From Brucella intermedia LMG 3301 (GTDB lineage Bacteria > Pseudomonadota > Alphaproteobacteria > Rhizobiales > Rhizobiaceae), in assembly GCF_000182645.1 (NCBI RefSeq), contig NZ_ACQA01000002.1, positions 1,545,001 through 1,609,000 of the forward strand: DNA of 64,000 nt, in the 5' to 3' direction. Position 1 is the first letter of the stretch; the number at the start of each line of letters is the position of its first letter. The translations under genes were made by a program, and so were the position numbers. This document shows, one piece after another, positions 8,879 to 17,655 of this stretch. The notes under the pieces were generated by a model. The model worked only from the letters and a program-made list of their open reading frames with translations. It did not search any database and was not told where the DNA came from.

Positions 8879-9021
8879 ATGGAGCAGTGGAATGCGCGAC
8901 GCGGTATATTGGTGCAAATACTGATTGGCTAGGGTGTGGAGATAGTCTTCGGGGTGCCCGGTGATACGAACGTACGTTGAAGACGATCAAGGACATTTGT
9001 CGCGCCACGCGGCTTGTGCCC
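8879..9021 (+). pseudogene. Remnant N-terminus of a thiamine-pyrophosphate-dependent enzyme
   Basis: From the ATG at 8879 the frame reads MEQWNARRGILVQILIG, a TAG stop, then GVEIVFGVPGDTNVR and a TGA. This matches the start of acetolactate-synthase/decarboxylase-type TPP enzymes (LVxxLxxxGVExVFGVPGD). The TAG stands where relatives usually have a sense codon such as CAG. After 8975 another frame (EDDQGHLSRH) may continue the homology, suggesting a frameshift. The insertion sequences begin at 9021 and no convincing continuation is seen beyond them. It is a decayed gene. The 255 bases between the GntR stop and 8879 hold nothing I recognise. Confidence 0.6.
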
Positions 9022-9884
9022 TAGGCTGTAGTGACGATTTAACTATCGCAGCCATATGGCTATGGCTGCGATGTGACGAAGCCCCTGAAGTTGGCCAGCA
9101 GCTTGTCGTAACGAGTGGCAACGCGACGGAACTGCTTGAGCTTTGCAAAGAAGCGTTCGACGAGGTTTCGTTCTTTATAAATGCGCCAGTTGCATGGGTG
9201 TGGTCGCCGCCGCTCGGGCCGTGGCGGGATGACTGGAATAGCGCCGGCATCCAGAATGGTGTCGTGGAAATGCTCGGCATCATAGGCCCTGTCGGCGATG
9301 ACATAGCCGGGGTTGAGACCAGCGAGCAATTCTTTGCCATAGATCACGTCACCGCGGTGTCCTGGCGCAAGCACAAAGCGCACCGGCAAGCCTAAAGCAT
9401 CGACGGCAGCATGGATCTTGGTGCCTAACCCGCCGCGTGAGCGGCCAAGGCCTTGGGCGTCCGCTCCCCCCTTTTTCGCCTCGCGCCAGCGGCTTGAGGT
9501 TGGGCACGGATGGACGTGGAATCGATAGAGACCCAATCAAGGTCCGCTTCTCGCGCCAGCGCCTCGAACAAGCTTTCCAGAACACCCATCTCGATCCAGC
9601 GGTAATAGCGTCGCTTGACGGTCTGGTGATCGCCATAATGCTCAGGCAGATCGCGCCAGCGCCCGCCGGAGCGGGCCATCCAGATCAGCGCTTCGATAAA
9701 TCGGCGGTTGTTGGAACGCGGACCCCGCCGCCCTTTGCGTCCTCCTGGAACGAACGGCTCGATTCGAGACCATTGTTCGGCACTCAGCCTATCAATATCC
9801 ATGACCAACCTCCAAAAGTCAGCCTTGAATCTGATTTGCTCCCAGTTGGGAATCCCAAATCCTTAAATCGTCACTACAGCCTAG
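9021..9884 (-). mobile_element. IS5-family (IS427-like) insertion sequence
   Basis: The two ends are exact inverted copies over 22 bases: CTAGGCTGTAGTGACGATTT... at 9021 and its reverse complement ending at 9884. CTAG at both ends fits the CTAG/TA target of the IS427 group. The length of about 860 bp is typical. Inside is one transposase in two overlapping frames on the minus strand. The right end abuts the IS630-type element directly, sharing the CTAG bases. Confidence 0.88.
9060..9802 (-). CDS. IS5-family transposase, two frames joined by programmed frameshift
   Basis: The first frame (9802 down to 9425) begins MDIDRLSAEQWSRIEPFVPG and carries DUF4096-type helices and the first DDE aspartate (DWVSIDSTSIRAQ). 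The second frame (down to 9060) carries GTKIHAAVDALGLPV, VIADRAYDAE with the second aspartate, and the ERNLVERFFAKLKQFR segment with the catalytic glutamate. The join is at an AAAAAGGGGGG slippery run at 9465-9475 (minus-strand reading), as in other IS427 elements. A GGAGG precedes the ATG at 9802 by 6 bases. Both halves look undamaged, so the element may be active. Confidence 0.87.
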
Positions 9885-10934
9885 AGCGTTTCATCTTTTG
9901 ACGGAATCATACCCGGCACTTTCGAGATAGTTTTGGCATTCGGCGGGCTGAATGGTTTCGACCAGCCTGCCGATATGACGCCATGTGTCGTCGATGGTGC
10001 GCTTTTGTGCATTTCTCATCCAGTGTTTAATCTTGGAGAAGGCCTGTTCGATCGGATTAAGGTCCGGCGAATAGGGTGGCAGGAACCAGAGCCTCGCACC
10101 GGCTGCTTTGATCAATTGTCGGATGGCTGCCGATTTGTGGCTGCCGAGATTATCCATGACGACAATGTCGCCTGGCTTGAGCACCGGCACCAACTGTTGC
10201 TCGACATAGGCGCAGAAGCACTGGCCGTTCATCGGTCCGTCGAAGACACAGGTGCTGTAAGCCGATCGTTTCTCAAGGCACCCAGGAATGTCAGCGTGCG
10301 CCAGTGGCCATGCGGCGCGAATGCCCGCAGTCGCTTGCCTTTTGGACCCCAGCCCCTGATCGGCGACATGTTGGTCTTGATCCAGGTCTCGTCAATGAAG
10401 ACCAGCCGTTTCGGGATCGAGATGATTTTGCAGGGCCTTCCATCGCTGTCTTCTGTGAGCAACGTCGGCACGCGCCTGCTCAAGGGCGAACAGCGTTTTT
10501 TTTTGAAGCGCAGCCCTTCGCTGCGAATGAATTCCCAGATCGTATTGTGCGAGACGGAAATACCGCGCTCGGACAGCTCCGCCTTCAGGCCATGCAACGT
10601 CAGGTGCGGGTTCTCGGCGAGCCGTTGCACAATGATATCACGATGCGGTTCGAGTATCCGCTTGCGATGGCCGCCCATCTTGCCGGGATGAACCGATCCG
10701 GTCGCACGATGGCGCTGCGACCATTTCACGACTGAAGACGGGGCAATTTCAAACCGCGCCGCCACGCAACGAACGCTTTCGCCGTCCAGGACGGCGGCAA
10801 CAACACGTTCGCGAAGGTCATTCGATATCGGTGCGGTCATCGGATGCTGGCCTCCATCCAGCCAGCATCAATGAATCAGAACAAAACTGATTTGGGAACC
10901 GCTCTCGATTCAGAAAAAAACATAAATGCTCTAG
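9882..10934 (-). mobile_element. IS630-family insertion sequence
   Basis: The ends are imperfect inverted repeats: the left end reads TAGAGCGTTTCATCTTTTG, and the right end reversed reads TAGAGCATTTATGTTTTTT. TA at both ends is the expected IS630 target duplication. The enclosed transposase (10840 to 9891, minus strand) is broken by frameshifts. The IS5-type element sits exactly at its left end, so the IS630-type element probably came first and supplied the CTAG target. Confidence 0.8.
9891..10840 (-). pseudogene. IS630-family transposase, frameshifted
   Basis: The N-terminus (from 10840) reads ISNDLRERVVAAVLDGESVR and has the helix-turn-helix typical of IS630. [13 protein letters not shown] supplies the first catalytic aspartate. 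The C-terminal part (10232 to 9891) has [15 protein letters not shown] and [18 protein letters not shown], giving the remaining DDE residues. Between FKKK and RLVFIDETW about 30 residues are read in the wrong frame. The family-like text (TLFALEQARADVAHRRQRW) is in the neighbouring frame, entered at an A9 run (10496-10504, T on plus) and left just before [10 protein letters not shown] further frame change near 10245 separates the last third. Programmed slippage at the A9 run could explain the first break only. Confidence 0.75.
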
Positions 10935-11400
10935 GGAGCGGACGCGTCTGTACAGAACAACCGCTGCCGACCGAGATAAGCGGCCTTAGGGCCTGACCAA
11001 GGATGGCGCGGGCACGACGGTGTTTGCCGGCATGTTCTCATGCGGGTAACTTGCAGCTTGAAAGGCGCCGACGGACCAATAAGTTACGAAACGTCACCAG
11101 CTCAGCATCAGAGTATAGATCACAAAGCGGCCAGTATGGCCGATGGCAATTTGTTGCGCTCCGGTGCTGGGGTACCCAAAGTACACTTCGCTTCGGTACT
11201 CCAAAATGGTCATTCTCGCAAATACATATCGTTTTTTTGATTCAGGCTCTAAATGGTTATCCGTGGTGGTTATGTTCTCACTGTCGTTGGTGCTAGCATA
11301 CCTAAGGAAAGCCAAGTCGATTGCCTTAGCGAACGATATCGCCACAGCAAATCTATCCGGTCCGCTCACCAGAATGGGCAGACCGGACGCTATTCAGGGC
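10935..11400. other. Gap with no recognised gene
   Basis: 466 bases between the IS630 end and the small ORF at 11401. Open frames exist on both strands (for example 11094-11369 and 11143-11544), but none has a convincing ribosome binding site or recognisable protein family. The stretch is AT-richer than its surroundings near 11200-11340, as expected for decayed or imported DNA. Confidence 0.5.
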
Positions 11401-11526
11401 TCAGCTGACCAGCCCCGCGACCGCCAGGAGAGTGGTGAGCGACGAAGGCTCGGACGAGAACACGTCGTAGACACACGGCGCTGCGAAGGTTGCAATCGTC
11501 AGAAAGCCGACAATGAGGATACGCAT
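11401..11526 (-). CDS. Small 41-residue protein of unknown function with hydrophobic N-terminus
   Basis: ATG at 11526 with AGGAG six bases upstream. The product begins MRILIVGFLTIATFAAPCVYD and ends LTTLLAVAGLVS. The first 17 residues are hydrophobic and could be a signal peptide or a membrane anchor; a second hydrophobic patch ends the protein. It lies 27 bases after the ohr stop on the same strand and is probably co-transcribed with it. I recognise no family. The case rests on the good ribosome binding site, spacing and operon position. Confidence 0.5.
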   Translation of the reverse strand: MRILIVGFLTIATFAAPCVYDVFSSEPSSLTTLLAVAGLVS

Positions 11527-11553
11527 TGGATGCTCCTGTGGTGAGTGCACTGT

Positions 11554-11970
11554 TCAGGCGACCTTCAGTTCAACATTGATATTGCCGCGAGTTGCCTTGG
11601 AGTAAGGGCAATTCTGGTGGGCGTCGGTGACGAGTTCGCGAGCCAGTTCCCGATCCAGACCCGGCAGGCTGATGGTCAGGCGGGCCTGTAGGAAATACGC
11701 CCCGTCCGTGGTTCCGAGATCGACTTCCGCATCAACGGTCGTTTCAGCGGGCAGCTTCAGTTTCCGCTTACCGGCAGCCAGACCCATCGCCCCGATGAAG
11801 CAAGCCGACCAGGCAGCTGCAAAGAGTTGCTCCGGATTGGTGCCTGGCTGTGGCGTACCGGGAGGCGAGAGCTTCACGTCGAGCTGGGCGTCGTCGCTGC
11901 GTGCGAAACCGTCACGTCCACCTGTGGTGCGGGTCTTGCCGGTGTAGAGAACCTTGTCAATCTGTGCCAT
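11554..11970 (-). CDS. ohr: Organic hydroperoxide resistance protein (Ohr/OsmC family)
   Basis: 138-residue cytosolic thiol peroxidase that reduces organic hydroperoxides. The two redox cysteines are visible: Cys57 in AAAWSACFIGAM and Cys121 in AHQNCPYSKATRGN. The supporting glutamate in NPEQLFAAAW is also present. Length and spacing match Ohr rather than OsmC. No OhrR (MarR-type) regulator gene is adjacent. Instead a TACA-N6-TACA direct repeat lies about 93 bases upstream (12063-12079), shared with other promoters around the nearby two-component system. The small 41-residue ORF follows on the same strand. Confidence 0.95.
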   Translation of the reverse strand: MAQIDKVLYTGKTRTTGGRDGFARSDDAQLDVKLSPPGTPQPGTNPEQLFAAAWSACFIGAMGLAAGKRKLKLPAETTVDAEVDLGTTDGAYFLQARLTISLPGLDRELARELVTDAHQNCPYSKATRGNINVELKVA

Positions 11971-12062
11971 CGAACACTCCTTTGGTTTGTCGCTGCTGCG
12001 ACGTTGTTGATGGAGAGATGTTTGAAGGATCGACGTCTCCGGAATGTTTCAGAATTTGCCCG

Positions 12063-12079
12063 AAATGTATCGCAATGTA
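12063..12079 (-). promoter_or_regulatory. TACA-N6-TACA direct repeat upstream of ohr
   Basis: On the minus strand this reads TACATTGCGATACATTT. The TACA half-sites are 10 bp apart, as for OmpR-family response regulators. Four similar sites lie at 15444-15460, 15512-15528, 17538-17554 and 21924-21940. It resembles the published Escherichia coli RstA box (TACATNTNGTTACA). Confidence 0.55.
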
Positions 12080-12115
12080 ATCGCGCGCTCGGGCGACATG
12101 TTTTCATACACAGTT

Positions 12116-13442
12116 TTACGTCCGGGAGGGCAGGACTACTTCCGCCACCAGTCCTCCCTCCGGTCGGTTGCGCAGCGCAATCGAACCGCCGATCGTGGCG
12201 ACAAGTTGCTGAGCGATCGCGAGCCCAAGACCCGTGCCCCCGGTTTCCCGGTTGCGAGATTGCTCCAGCCGGAAGAAGGGTTGCATGGCAGCTTCCAGCT
12301 TGTCGTCTGGTATTCCCGGACCGTGGTCGAGAACCGAAATGACAATCCCGCCATCTCTCCATTCGACGCTCAATTCAGCCTCTCCTCCATATTTCAGTGC
12401 GTTGTCGATCAGATTGGTCAGGATGCGGCGCAGCGCATGCGGTTTTGTCGATGCTGTTCCCCGAACGATACCCAGAACGGTAACCGGCTTTCCGGTGTCC
12501 TGATAATCGTAGGCAATGCTATCGATAAAAGAGGATAGGTCGATACGGGAAGTCTTCTCACCATTGCTATGCGAGCTGCGGGCATAGGCAATGCCATCCT
12601 GGACCAGCCTTTCGATCTCAGCAAGGTCATTGGCCAGCTTGTCCTTCTCTGGTGAATCATCCGTCATATCGGCGCGCAGCCGCATCCGCGTGATAGGCGT
12701 TTGAAGGTCGTGAGAAATTGCCGCCAGGATTTGCACCCGCTCCTCCAGATAGTGGACAATACGCTCGCGCATAGCATTGAAGGCCCGCGCTGCATGGGCA
12801 ACCTCGCGTGGGCCGGCTTCGCTAATCGCTGGCCCCGCCTTGTTTGGATCAAGCGTATCGGCGGCAGCGGCGAGGTAGGCCAGTGGCCGGGTCGTTTGTC
12901 GGACCGCGTAAAAGGCACACAGAAGGAGTAGGAGCATTTGCAAGGCGAAGACGTAGGGCAGCCATTTTGCTAAGGGCATGATCGGGCGGGGGGTCACGTC
13001 TATGGTGAGCGGGTCTCCGTCGCTGAGTGTCAGATGGATCTGAAGCCGCCTCACATCACCAGGGATAGATTCAACCCGTAACGGAACCCGATGCCCGGCC
13101 GCTTCCTCGACACGTGCAGCGATTTCAGCTCCTGTGGGCGAATTATCGGGGACGCCTTTCAATCCTTCGCCCAACACAAATCTGTAATTGCCCCGGCTCA
13201 GCCAGTCGGTAAAATTTGCCCTTTCGTTTGCCGGAAGGCGATCGAGGACGGCGATGGAAGTGGCGACATCGCTCTCGAGCGTGCCGAGCATCACTGCCTT
13301 CGCAGACATATAGCGTTCCGCATAAAGGAGGCTGAACGAAAGGCCGTAGGCGACCGCGAGCCCGAGGAGAAGAATGACGAAGATACGGGCGCGCAGCGTG
13401 CTTGGGCCACGGCACTATGCGGGCAATGCTGCCGAACGTCAT
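12116..13442 (-). CDS. Sensor histidine kinase with an N-terminal frameshift
   Basis: Membrane sensor kinase paired with the response regulator whose stop it overlaps (ATGA at 13439-13442). From the ATG at 13442 the frame reads MTFGSIARIVPWP and is then lost. Removing one A (T on plus, 13402-13403) would join it to STLRARIFVILLLGLAV and AERYMSAKAV, giving the expected first membrane helix. Without the fix, translation could begin only at the ATG at 13309. Downstream are a periplasmic domain, a second helix (LPYVFALQMLLLLLCAFYAV), HAMP, the H-box AAISHDLQTPITRMR, the N-box NLIDNALKYGG and GTGLGLAIAQQL. It is either a real mutation or a sequencing error. Confidence 0.85.
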
Positions 13443-14179
13443 GGCCGTGGCTCCGATATCTCTATCGGGACTGAAAACACGTAGCCTTCACTGCGTACTG
13501 TTTTGATATAGGTGGCGTCACGTGCATGGTCGCCCAGCCGCTGGCGCAGCCGGCTGACCAGAAGATCAATTGATCGGTCGAACAGTTCCGCATCGCGCCC
13601 CTGAGTAAGGTTCAGCAGCTGATCGCGGTTGAGCACGCGCTGGGGATGATCGATGAAGACACGTAACAGACGATATTCCGCGCCGCTGAGCGCAATTTCC
13701 GTGCCTTGCTCGTCGATAAGATGACGGCCGACGGTGTCCAGCCGCCAGCTTCCGAACCTCAGCACTTGTCCCGCCTCGCTGATCTGTAGGTTTGGCGGCA
13801 GCATGCGGGTGCGCCGCAGCACAGCCTTGATGCGTGCGAGAAGTTCACGCGCCGCGAAAGGCTTCACGATATAGTCGTCTGCACCCATTTCGAGACCGAT
13901 GATCCGATCCATTTCGTCGCTGCGCGCTGTCAGCAGGAGAACCGGGACGCTTCTGTGTTTGCCGGAGCGCAGTTCGCGGCACAACACCAGTCCGTCATCG
14001 CCCGGCATCATTACGTCGAGAACAATCAGGTCGACAGCATTCGCCTCAAGGAATGTACGCATTTGGCGGCCATCGGCGGCAACCGACGTCCGCAGCCCGT
14101 TCTTCTTCAGATAAGACGACACCAGTTCTCGAATTTCACGATCATCGTCAACGATCAGAATGTGATCGACATGCTCCAT
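13439..14179 (-). CDS. OmpR-family response regulator
   Basis: 246 residues from the ATG at 14179, chosen because GAGGG lies six bases upstream; an ATG at 14185 adds two residues. The receiver domain has the acidic pocket VDDD and the phospho-acceptor Asp55 in LIVLDVMMPGDDG, followed by the KPF lysine. The C-terminal winged helix contains LTQGRDAELFDRSIDLLVSRLRQRL, the recognition helix type of OmpR regulators. It is transcribed with the kinase that follows. Its likely targets are the TACA-N6-TACA repeats found in several nearby promoters (inference). No such repeat is seen in its own 5' region. Confidence 0.94.
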   Translation of the reverse strand: MEHVDHILIVDDDREIRELVSSYLKKNGLRTSVAADGRQMRTFLEANAVDLIVLDVMMPGDDGLVLCRELRSGKHRSVPVLLLTARSDEMDRIIGLEMGADDYIVKPFAARELLARIKAVLRRTRMLPPNLQISEAGQVLRFGSWRLDTVGRHLIDEQGTEIALSGAEYRLLRVFIDHPQRVLNRDQLLNLTQGRDAELFDRSIDLLVSRLRQRLGDHARDATYIKTVRSEGYVFSVPIEISEPRP

Positions 14180-14285
14180 GGACATCCCTCGAATCCTCGC
14201 GTGTTATCGCGGCGCGGTTTACTCTGTTTAAGCTTGGAACCGGCTGCCGAAAAGCGGTCATGCGTTTTCCGGCAACCAAAATGCT

Positions 14286-15332
14286 TCAGAATTTGGCAAC
14301 GTCCAAAATCGCCTGAGCAAATGCTTGTGGCGCCTCCTGGGGCAGGTTGTGACCTATTCCGCCGCCAATGGTGCGATGTTCATATTTTCCAGTGAACTTC
14401 CTGGCATAAGCTGCCGGATCAGGATGCGGCGCGCCGTTGGCATCCCCCTCCATCGTGATCGTCGGCACGGAGATGAGAGGCGCGTTGGCGAGCTTTTGTT
14501 CGTAAGGGTCAAATTTCTTCTCGCCATCGGCAAGGCCCAACCGCCAGCGATAATTATGGATGGTGATCGCCACATGATCCGGATTGTCGAAGGCGGCTGC
14601 CGATCGCTCGAATGTCGCATCATCAAATTTCCAGGTTGGAGAGGCGGTTTGCCAGATCAAACGGGCGAACTCGCGCGTATTCGCCTGATAACCAAGACGG
14701 CCACGCTCGGTCGCGAAGTAAAACTGGTACCACCAGGAAAGTTCTGCCTTCGGCGGCAGCGGTTTCATGTTTGCTTCCTGGCTGCCGATCAGATAGCCGC
14801 TCACCGACACCATTGCCTGGCACCGTTCCGGCCAGAGCGCGGCCATGATGTTGACGGTGCGCGCGCCCCAGTCGTAGCCAGCGACAATCGCCTTGTCGAT
14901 CTCGAGTGCATCCATCAGTGCTATCATGTCTACGGCGAGTGATGATTGCTGGCCGTTGCGTGGGGTTTCGCTCGACAGGAAATGCGTGGTTCCGTAGCCG
15001 CGAAGGTAAGGCACGATTACGCGATAACCGGCAGACGCCAATAAGGGCGCGACATCCACATAACTGTAAATGTCGTAAGGCCAGCCGTGGACTAGCAGAA
15101 CAGCCGGACCGTCCTTAGGCCCCGCTTCCGCGTAGCCGATATTCAGGACGCCCGCCTTGACCTGCTTCAGCGTTTTGAAGGACATATGCCTGCCGGCCCC
15201 AGCGACCGGTTGCGGCGAGGCCCCGGCCGGTCGCGCGCTGGCCAGCGAGGTGATGCCGAATTCGACAGCAGCGACTGTCATGGCGGCGATGCCGAAGAAA
15301 CGGCGGCGCTGATGATTGATTTCGTTGGACAT
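14286..15332 (-). CDS. Exported alpha/beta hydrolase (epoxide-hydrolase-like)
   Basis: 348 residues from the ATG at 15332. The start fits a twin-arginine-type signal: NHQRRRFFGIAAMTVAAVEF followed by SLASARPAGA. The mature part has the oxyanion motif VHGWPYD, the nucleophile elbow VAGYDWGART (Asp nucleophile, as in epoxide hydrolases and haloalkane dehalogenases) and a C-terminal catalytic histidine in GGIGHNLPQEAP. It is divergent from the DipZ-like gene, with two TACA-N6-TACA repeats between them. It is probably periplasmic; substrate unknown. Confidence 0.88.
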   Translation of the reverse strand: MSNEINHQRRRFFGIAAMTVAAVEFGITSLASARPAGASPQPVAGAGRHMSFKTLKQVKAGVLNIGYAEAGPKDGPAVLLVHGWPYDIYSYVDVAPLLASAGYRVIVPYLRGYGTTHFLSSETPRNGQQSSLAVDMIALMDALEIDKAIVAGYDWGARTVNIMAALWPERCQAMVSVSGYLIGSQEANMKPLPPKAELSWWYQFYFATERGRLGYQANTREFARLIWQTASPTWKFDDATFERSAAAFDNPDHVAITIHNYRWRLGLADGEKKFDPYEQKLANAPLISVPTITMEGDANGAPHPDPAAYARKFTGKYEHRTIGGGIGHNLPQEAPQAFAQAILDVAKF

Positions 15333-15443
15333 GGCGTGGTTCCGATCCTTGTTGATTGCGATCGAAAATTGCCGCCCGCTTGTATCCCCGTTGTGTCCTG
15401 GCGACGGGCTATTGAATGCAAATGTAGCATCCTGTGGTCTGGA

Positions 15444-15460
15444 TACATTTTGATACAATT
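15444..15460 (+). promoter_or_regulatory. TACA-N6-TACA direct repeat, copy 1 between hydrolase and DipZ-like gene
   Basis: TACATTTTGATACAATT; the half-sites are 10 bp apart. It agrees with the RstA-type box at nearly every fixed position. It lies about 110 bases upstream of the hydrolase ATG at 15332. Confidence 0.6.
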
Positions 15461-15511
15461 CGATTTCCCGTCCGCAGGGCCCCTGCATGCAGTCTCGTGC
15501 CGGGCGTTTTC

Positions 15512-15528
15512 TACACTTCGATACACTT
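15512..15528 (+). promoter_or_regulatory. TACA-N6-TACA direct repeat, copy 2 between hydrolase and DipZ-like gene
   Basis: TACACTTCGATACACTT, with TACACTT repeated exactly at a 10-bp period. It matches copy 1 at 14 of 17 positions and lies about 115 bases upstream of the DipZ-like ATG. Confidence 0.6.
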
Positions 15529-15641
15529 TGCCATGTTCCCGGAAATACAGGGGATACGTCGCCTTGATCAGTTTGGCGCCGTTACTGGCCGTGCCTCATC
15601 GACGTCCAGATCCCCAAATTTCGGTTTTCGAGGTGACGATT

Positions 15642-17417
15642 ATGACGCTTCTTGTTATTGCCTATCTCGGAGGAGCGCTGACTATCCTCAGCCCCTGCAT
15701 CCTCCCCATCCTTCCCTTCGTCTTTGCCCGAGCCGGGCACCCCTTCATTCGCAGCACCTTGCCGATGCTGGGAGGCATGGCCGTCACGTTTGCGCTTGTG
15801 GCGACACTTGCCGCAGTAGGGGGCAGCTGGGCGATCCACGCCAATGATTATGGTCGCGCCGCCGCACTGCTGCTCCTTGCCGTCTTTGGCATAAGCCTGC
15901 TTTCGCCGCGTGTTGCGAGCGCGATCACCCGGCCGATCGTCGATTTTGGCAACCGGATTCTGAATGCTTCCGGCAAGTCCGGTTCCGCACCGACCCTTGC
16001 AAGCTCGCTGATACTCGGGATTGCGACCGGCCTGCTTTGGGCGCCATGCGCTGGCCCGATACTCGGCCTTGTGCTGACGGGTGCTGCGTTACAGGGCGCC
16101 AACCTTCAGACCACTTTCCTGCTTGCTGCCTATGCAGCAGGAGCGGCGACCTCGCTTGCTGTTGCCTTGCTCGTTGGCGGAAAGGTCTTTGCGGGAATGA
16201 AGCGTTCGCTCGGCGTCAGTGAGAAGATCCGCCAGATGCTCGGCCTTGCGGTGCTGGCCGGCGTCACCGTCATCGCGCTGGGGCTCGATACCGGCCTTCT
16301 GGCGCGGGTCTCCTATGCTAAAACCAGCGCCTTCGAACAGGTCGTGCTCGACCGCCTGATTTCGAAATCAAACGCCGGTAGGACATCGGGTTTCACCAGC
16401 AATGGTATGGCGACAACTGCCGCAGATACCGCAGGACCGTTCCGCAGCGACCTGCCGGTCGAAGGTCGTGCTCCCTCTCTGGATGGTGCTGTCGAGTGGC
16501 TAAATTCACCCCCGCTCACGAATGAACAACTGCGCGGCAAGGTCGTACTGGTGGATTTCTGGACCTATTCCTGCATCAATTGCATCCGCACTCTGCCCTA
16601 CGTTCGCGCCTGGGCGGAAAAATACAAGGATCAGGGACTGGTCGTAATCGGTGTGCACGCTCCGGAATTTGCGTTCGAAAAGAAGATCGATAATGTCAAA
16701 AAGGCTGTCGCTGACTTCAAGATCGGCTATCCGGTTGCAATCGACAACAATTACAGGATCTGGCGTGCCTTCGAAAACAGCTATTGGCCCGCTCACTATC
16801 TGATTGATGCCAAAGGCCAGATTCGCCATCATCATTTCGGAGAAGGCAATTATAGCGGAACCGAGCAGGCGATTCAGGAGCTGTTGCGCGAAGCTGGCAG
16901 CGACAGGGCGGCGACAACTGCAGTAAAACCGACCGTCAAAGGCGCGGAAGCCAGCCCCGACCTGAAGAACATCCGCTCTGGCGAAACCTATCTTGGTTAC
17001 GAGCGCGCCACCAATTTTGCGTCGCGGGAAAACCTGCGTGCCGATACTGGAGTCGCCTATTCGATCTCCAGACCGGGCCTCAACGAATGGGGCCTGTCCG
17101 GGAGCTGGACCGTCGGTGCGGAGCAAGCGAAGCTGGACCAGAAGGGCGGCAGCATCGTCTACCGTTTCAGCGCCCGTGACCTGCATCTGGTCCTCGGTCC
17201 GGATGCTTCCGAAAAAGCAGTTCGTTTTCAGGTGACAATCGACGGCCAGGCGCCTGGAGTCGATCACGGCGCCGATACGAACGCAGACGGCAACGGTGTT
17301 GTGACGTCGACCAGGCTTTATCAGCTCGTCCGGCAACCCGGTCAGGTGGAGCCCCGCGAGTTCGAAATCCGTTTCCTCGATGCCGGTGTTGAAGCCTATG
17401 CCTTTACCTTTGGCTGA
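15642..17417 (+). CDS. CcdA-thioredoxin fusion protein (DipZ-like thiol-disulfide transporter)
   Basis: 591 residues from the ATG at 15642, preceded by GAGGTG. The N-terminal CcdA/DsbD membrane domain has the paired cysteines in SPCILPILP (about 19) and LLWAPCAGPILG, and about six helices. A periplasmic thioredoxin-like domain follows with VDFWTYSCINCIRTLPYVRAW, active site CxxC. The last 150 residues (ETYLGYERATNFAS to the end) form the beta-rich C-terminal domain found in DipZ proteins. It moves reducing power across the membrane for periplasmic thiol repair or peroxide reduction. Two TACA-N6-TACA sites precede it. Confidence 0.9.
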   Translation: MTLLVIAYLGGALTILSPCILPILPFVFARAGHPFIRSTLPMLGGMAVTFALVATLAAVGGSWAIHANDYGRAAALLLLAVFGISLLSPRVASAITRPIVDFGNRILNASGKSGSAPTLASSLILGIATGLLWAPCAGPILGLVLTGAALQGANLQTTFLLAAYAAGAATSLAVALLVGGKVFAGMKRSLGVSEKIRQMLGLAVLAGVTVIALGLDTGLLARVSYAKTSAFEQVVLDRLISKSNAGRTSGFTSNGMATTAADTAGPFRSDLPVEGRAPSLDGAVEWLNSPPLTNEQLRGKVVLVDFWTYSCINCIRTLPYVRAWAEKYKDQGLVVIGVHAPEFAFEKKIDNVKKAVADFKIGYPVAIDNNYRIWRAFENSYWPAHYLIDAKGQIRHHHFGEGNYSGTEQAIQELLREAGSDRAATTAVKPTVKGAEASPDLKNIRSGETYLGYERATNFASRENLRADTGVAYSISRPGLNEWGLSGSWTVGAEQAKLDQKGGSIVYRFSARDLHLVLGPDASEKAVRFQVTIDGQAPGVDHGADTNADGNGVVTSTRLYQLVRQPGQVEPREFEIRFLDAGVEAYAFTFG

Positions 17418-17537
17418 AGCGAGCGGTGTGGTCAAACACCGGAAGAAGAATGTCATCGTAGACGCTGGAGGACACTGTGCAGGAAGAACCTGCACCGGGC
17501 AGACGGCAACGGCGTGCGCGCCGCGCAGGCGCCATTG

Positions 17538-17554
17538 TACAATACTCTACAAAA
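17538..17554 (+). promoter_or_regulatory. Weaker TACA-N6-TACA direct repeat upstream of acetamidase
   Basis: TACAATACTCTACAAAA, with TACAA repeated at a 10-bp period about 100 bases before the acetamidase start. The central GA of the better copies is missing. It also overlaps ATTGTACAAT, a 10-bp palindrome. Lower confidence than the other four copies. Confidence 0.35.
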
Positions 17555-17655
17555 CTGCCCGTATGCGGACATATTCAGGATACCTTGGACGACAATAAAC
17601 CCAGCATCGCTCCTGCCAAAACGGCAAATGCAGGAATTCACGGAGGAGAACCAGC

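Noticed and set aside
8736..9008. Short frames on both strands between the second GntR gene and the IS
   Set aside because: No ribosome binding site or recognisable protein; the convincing homology here is the broken TPP-enzyme frame from 8879.
9933..10735. Long plus-strand frames within the IS630-type element
   Set aside because: They are antisense to the transposase, whose motifs are clear on the minus strand.
11003..11544. Frames of up to 133 codons after the IS630 element
   Set aside because: No start signals or family features; one overlaps the better-supported small gene at 11401-11526.
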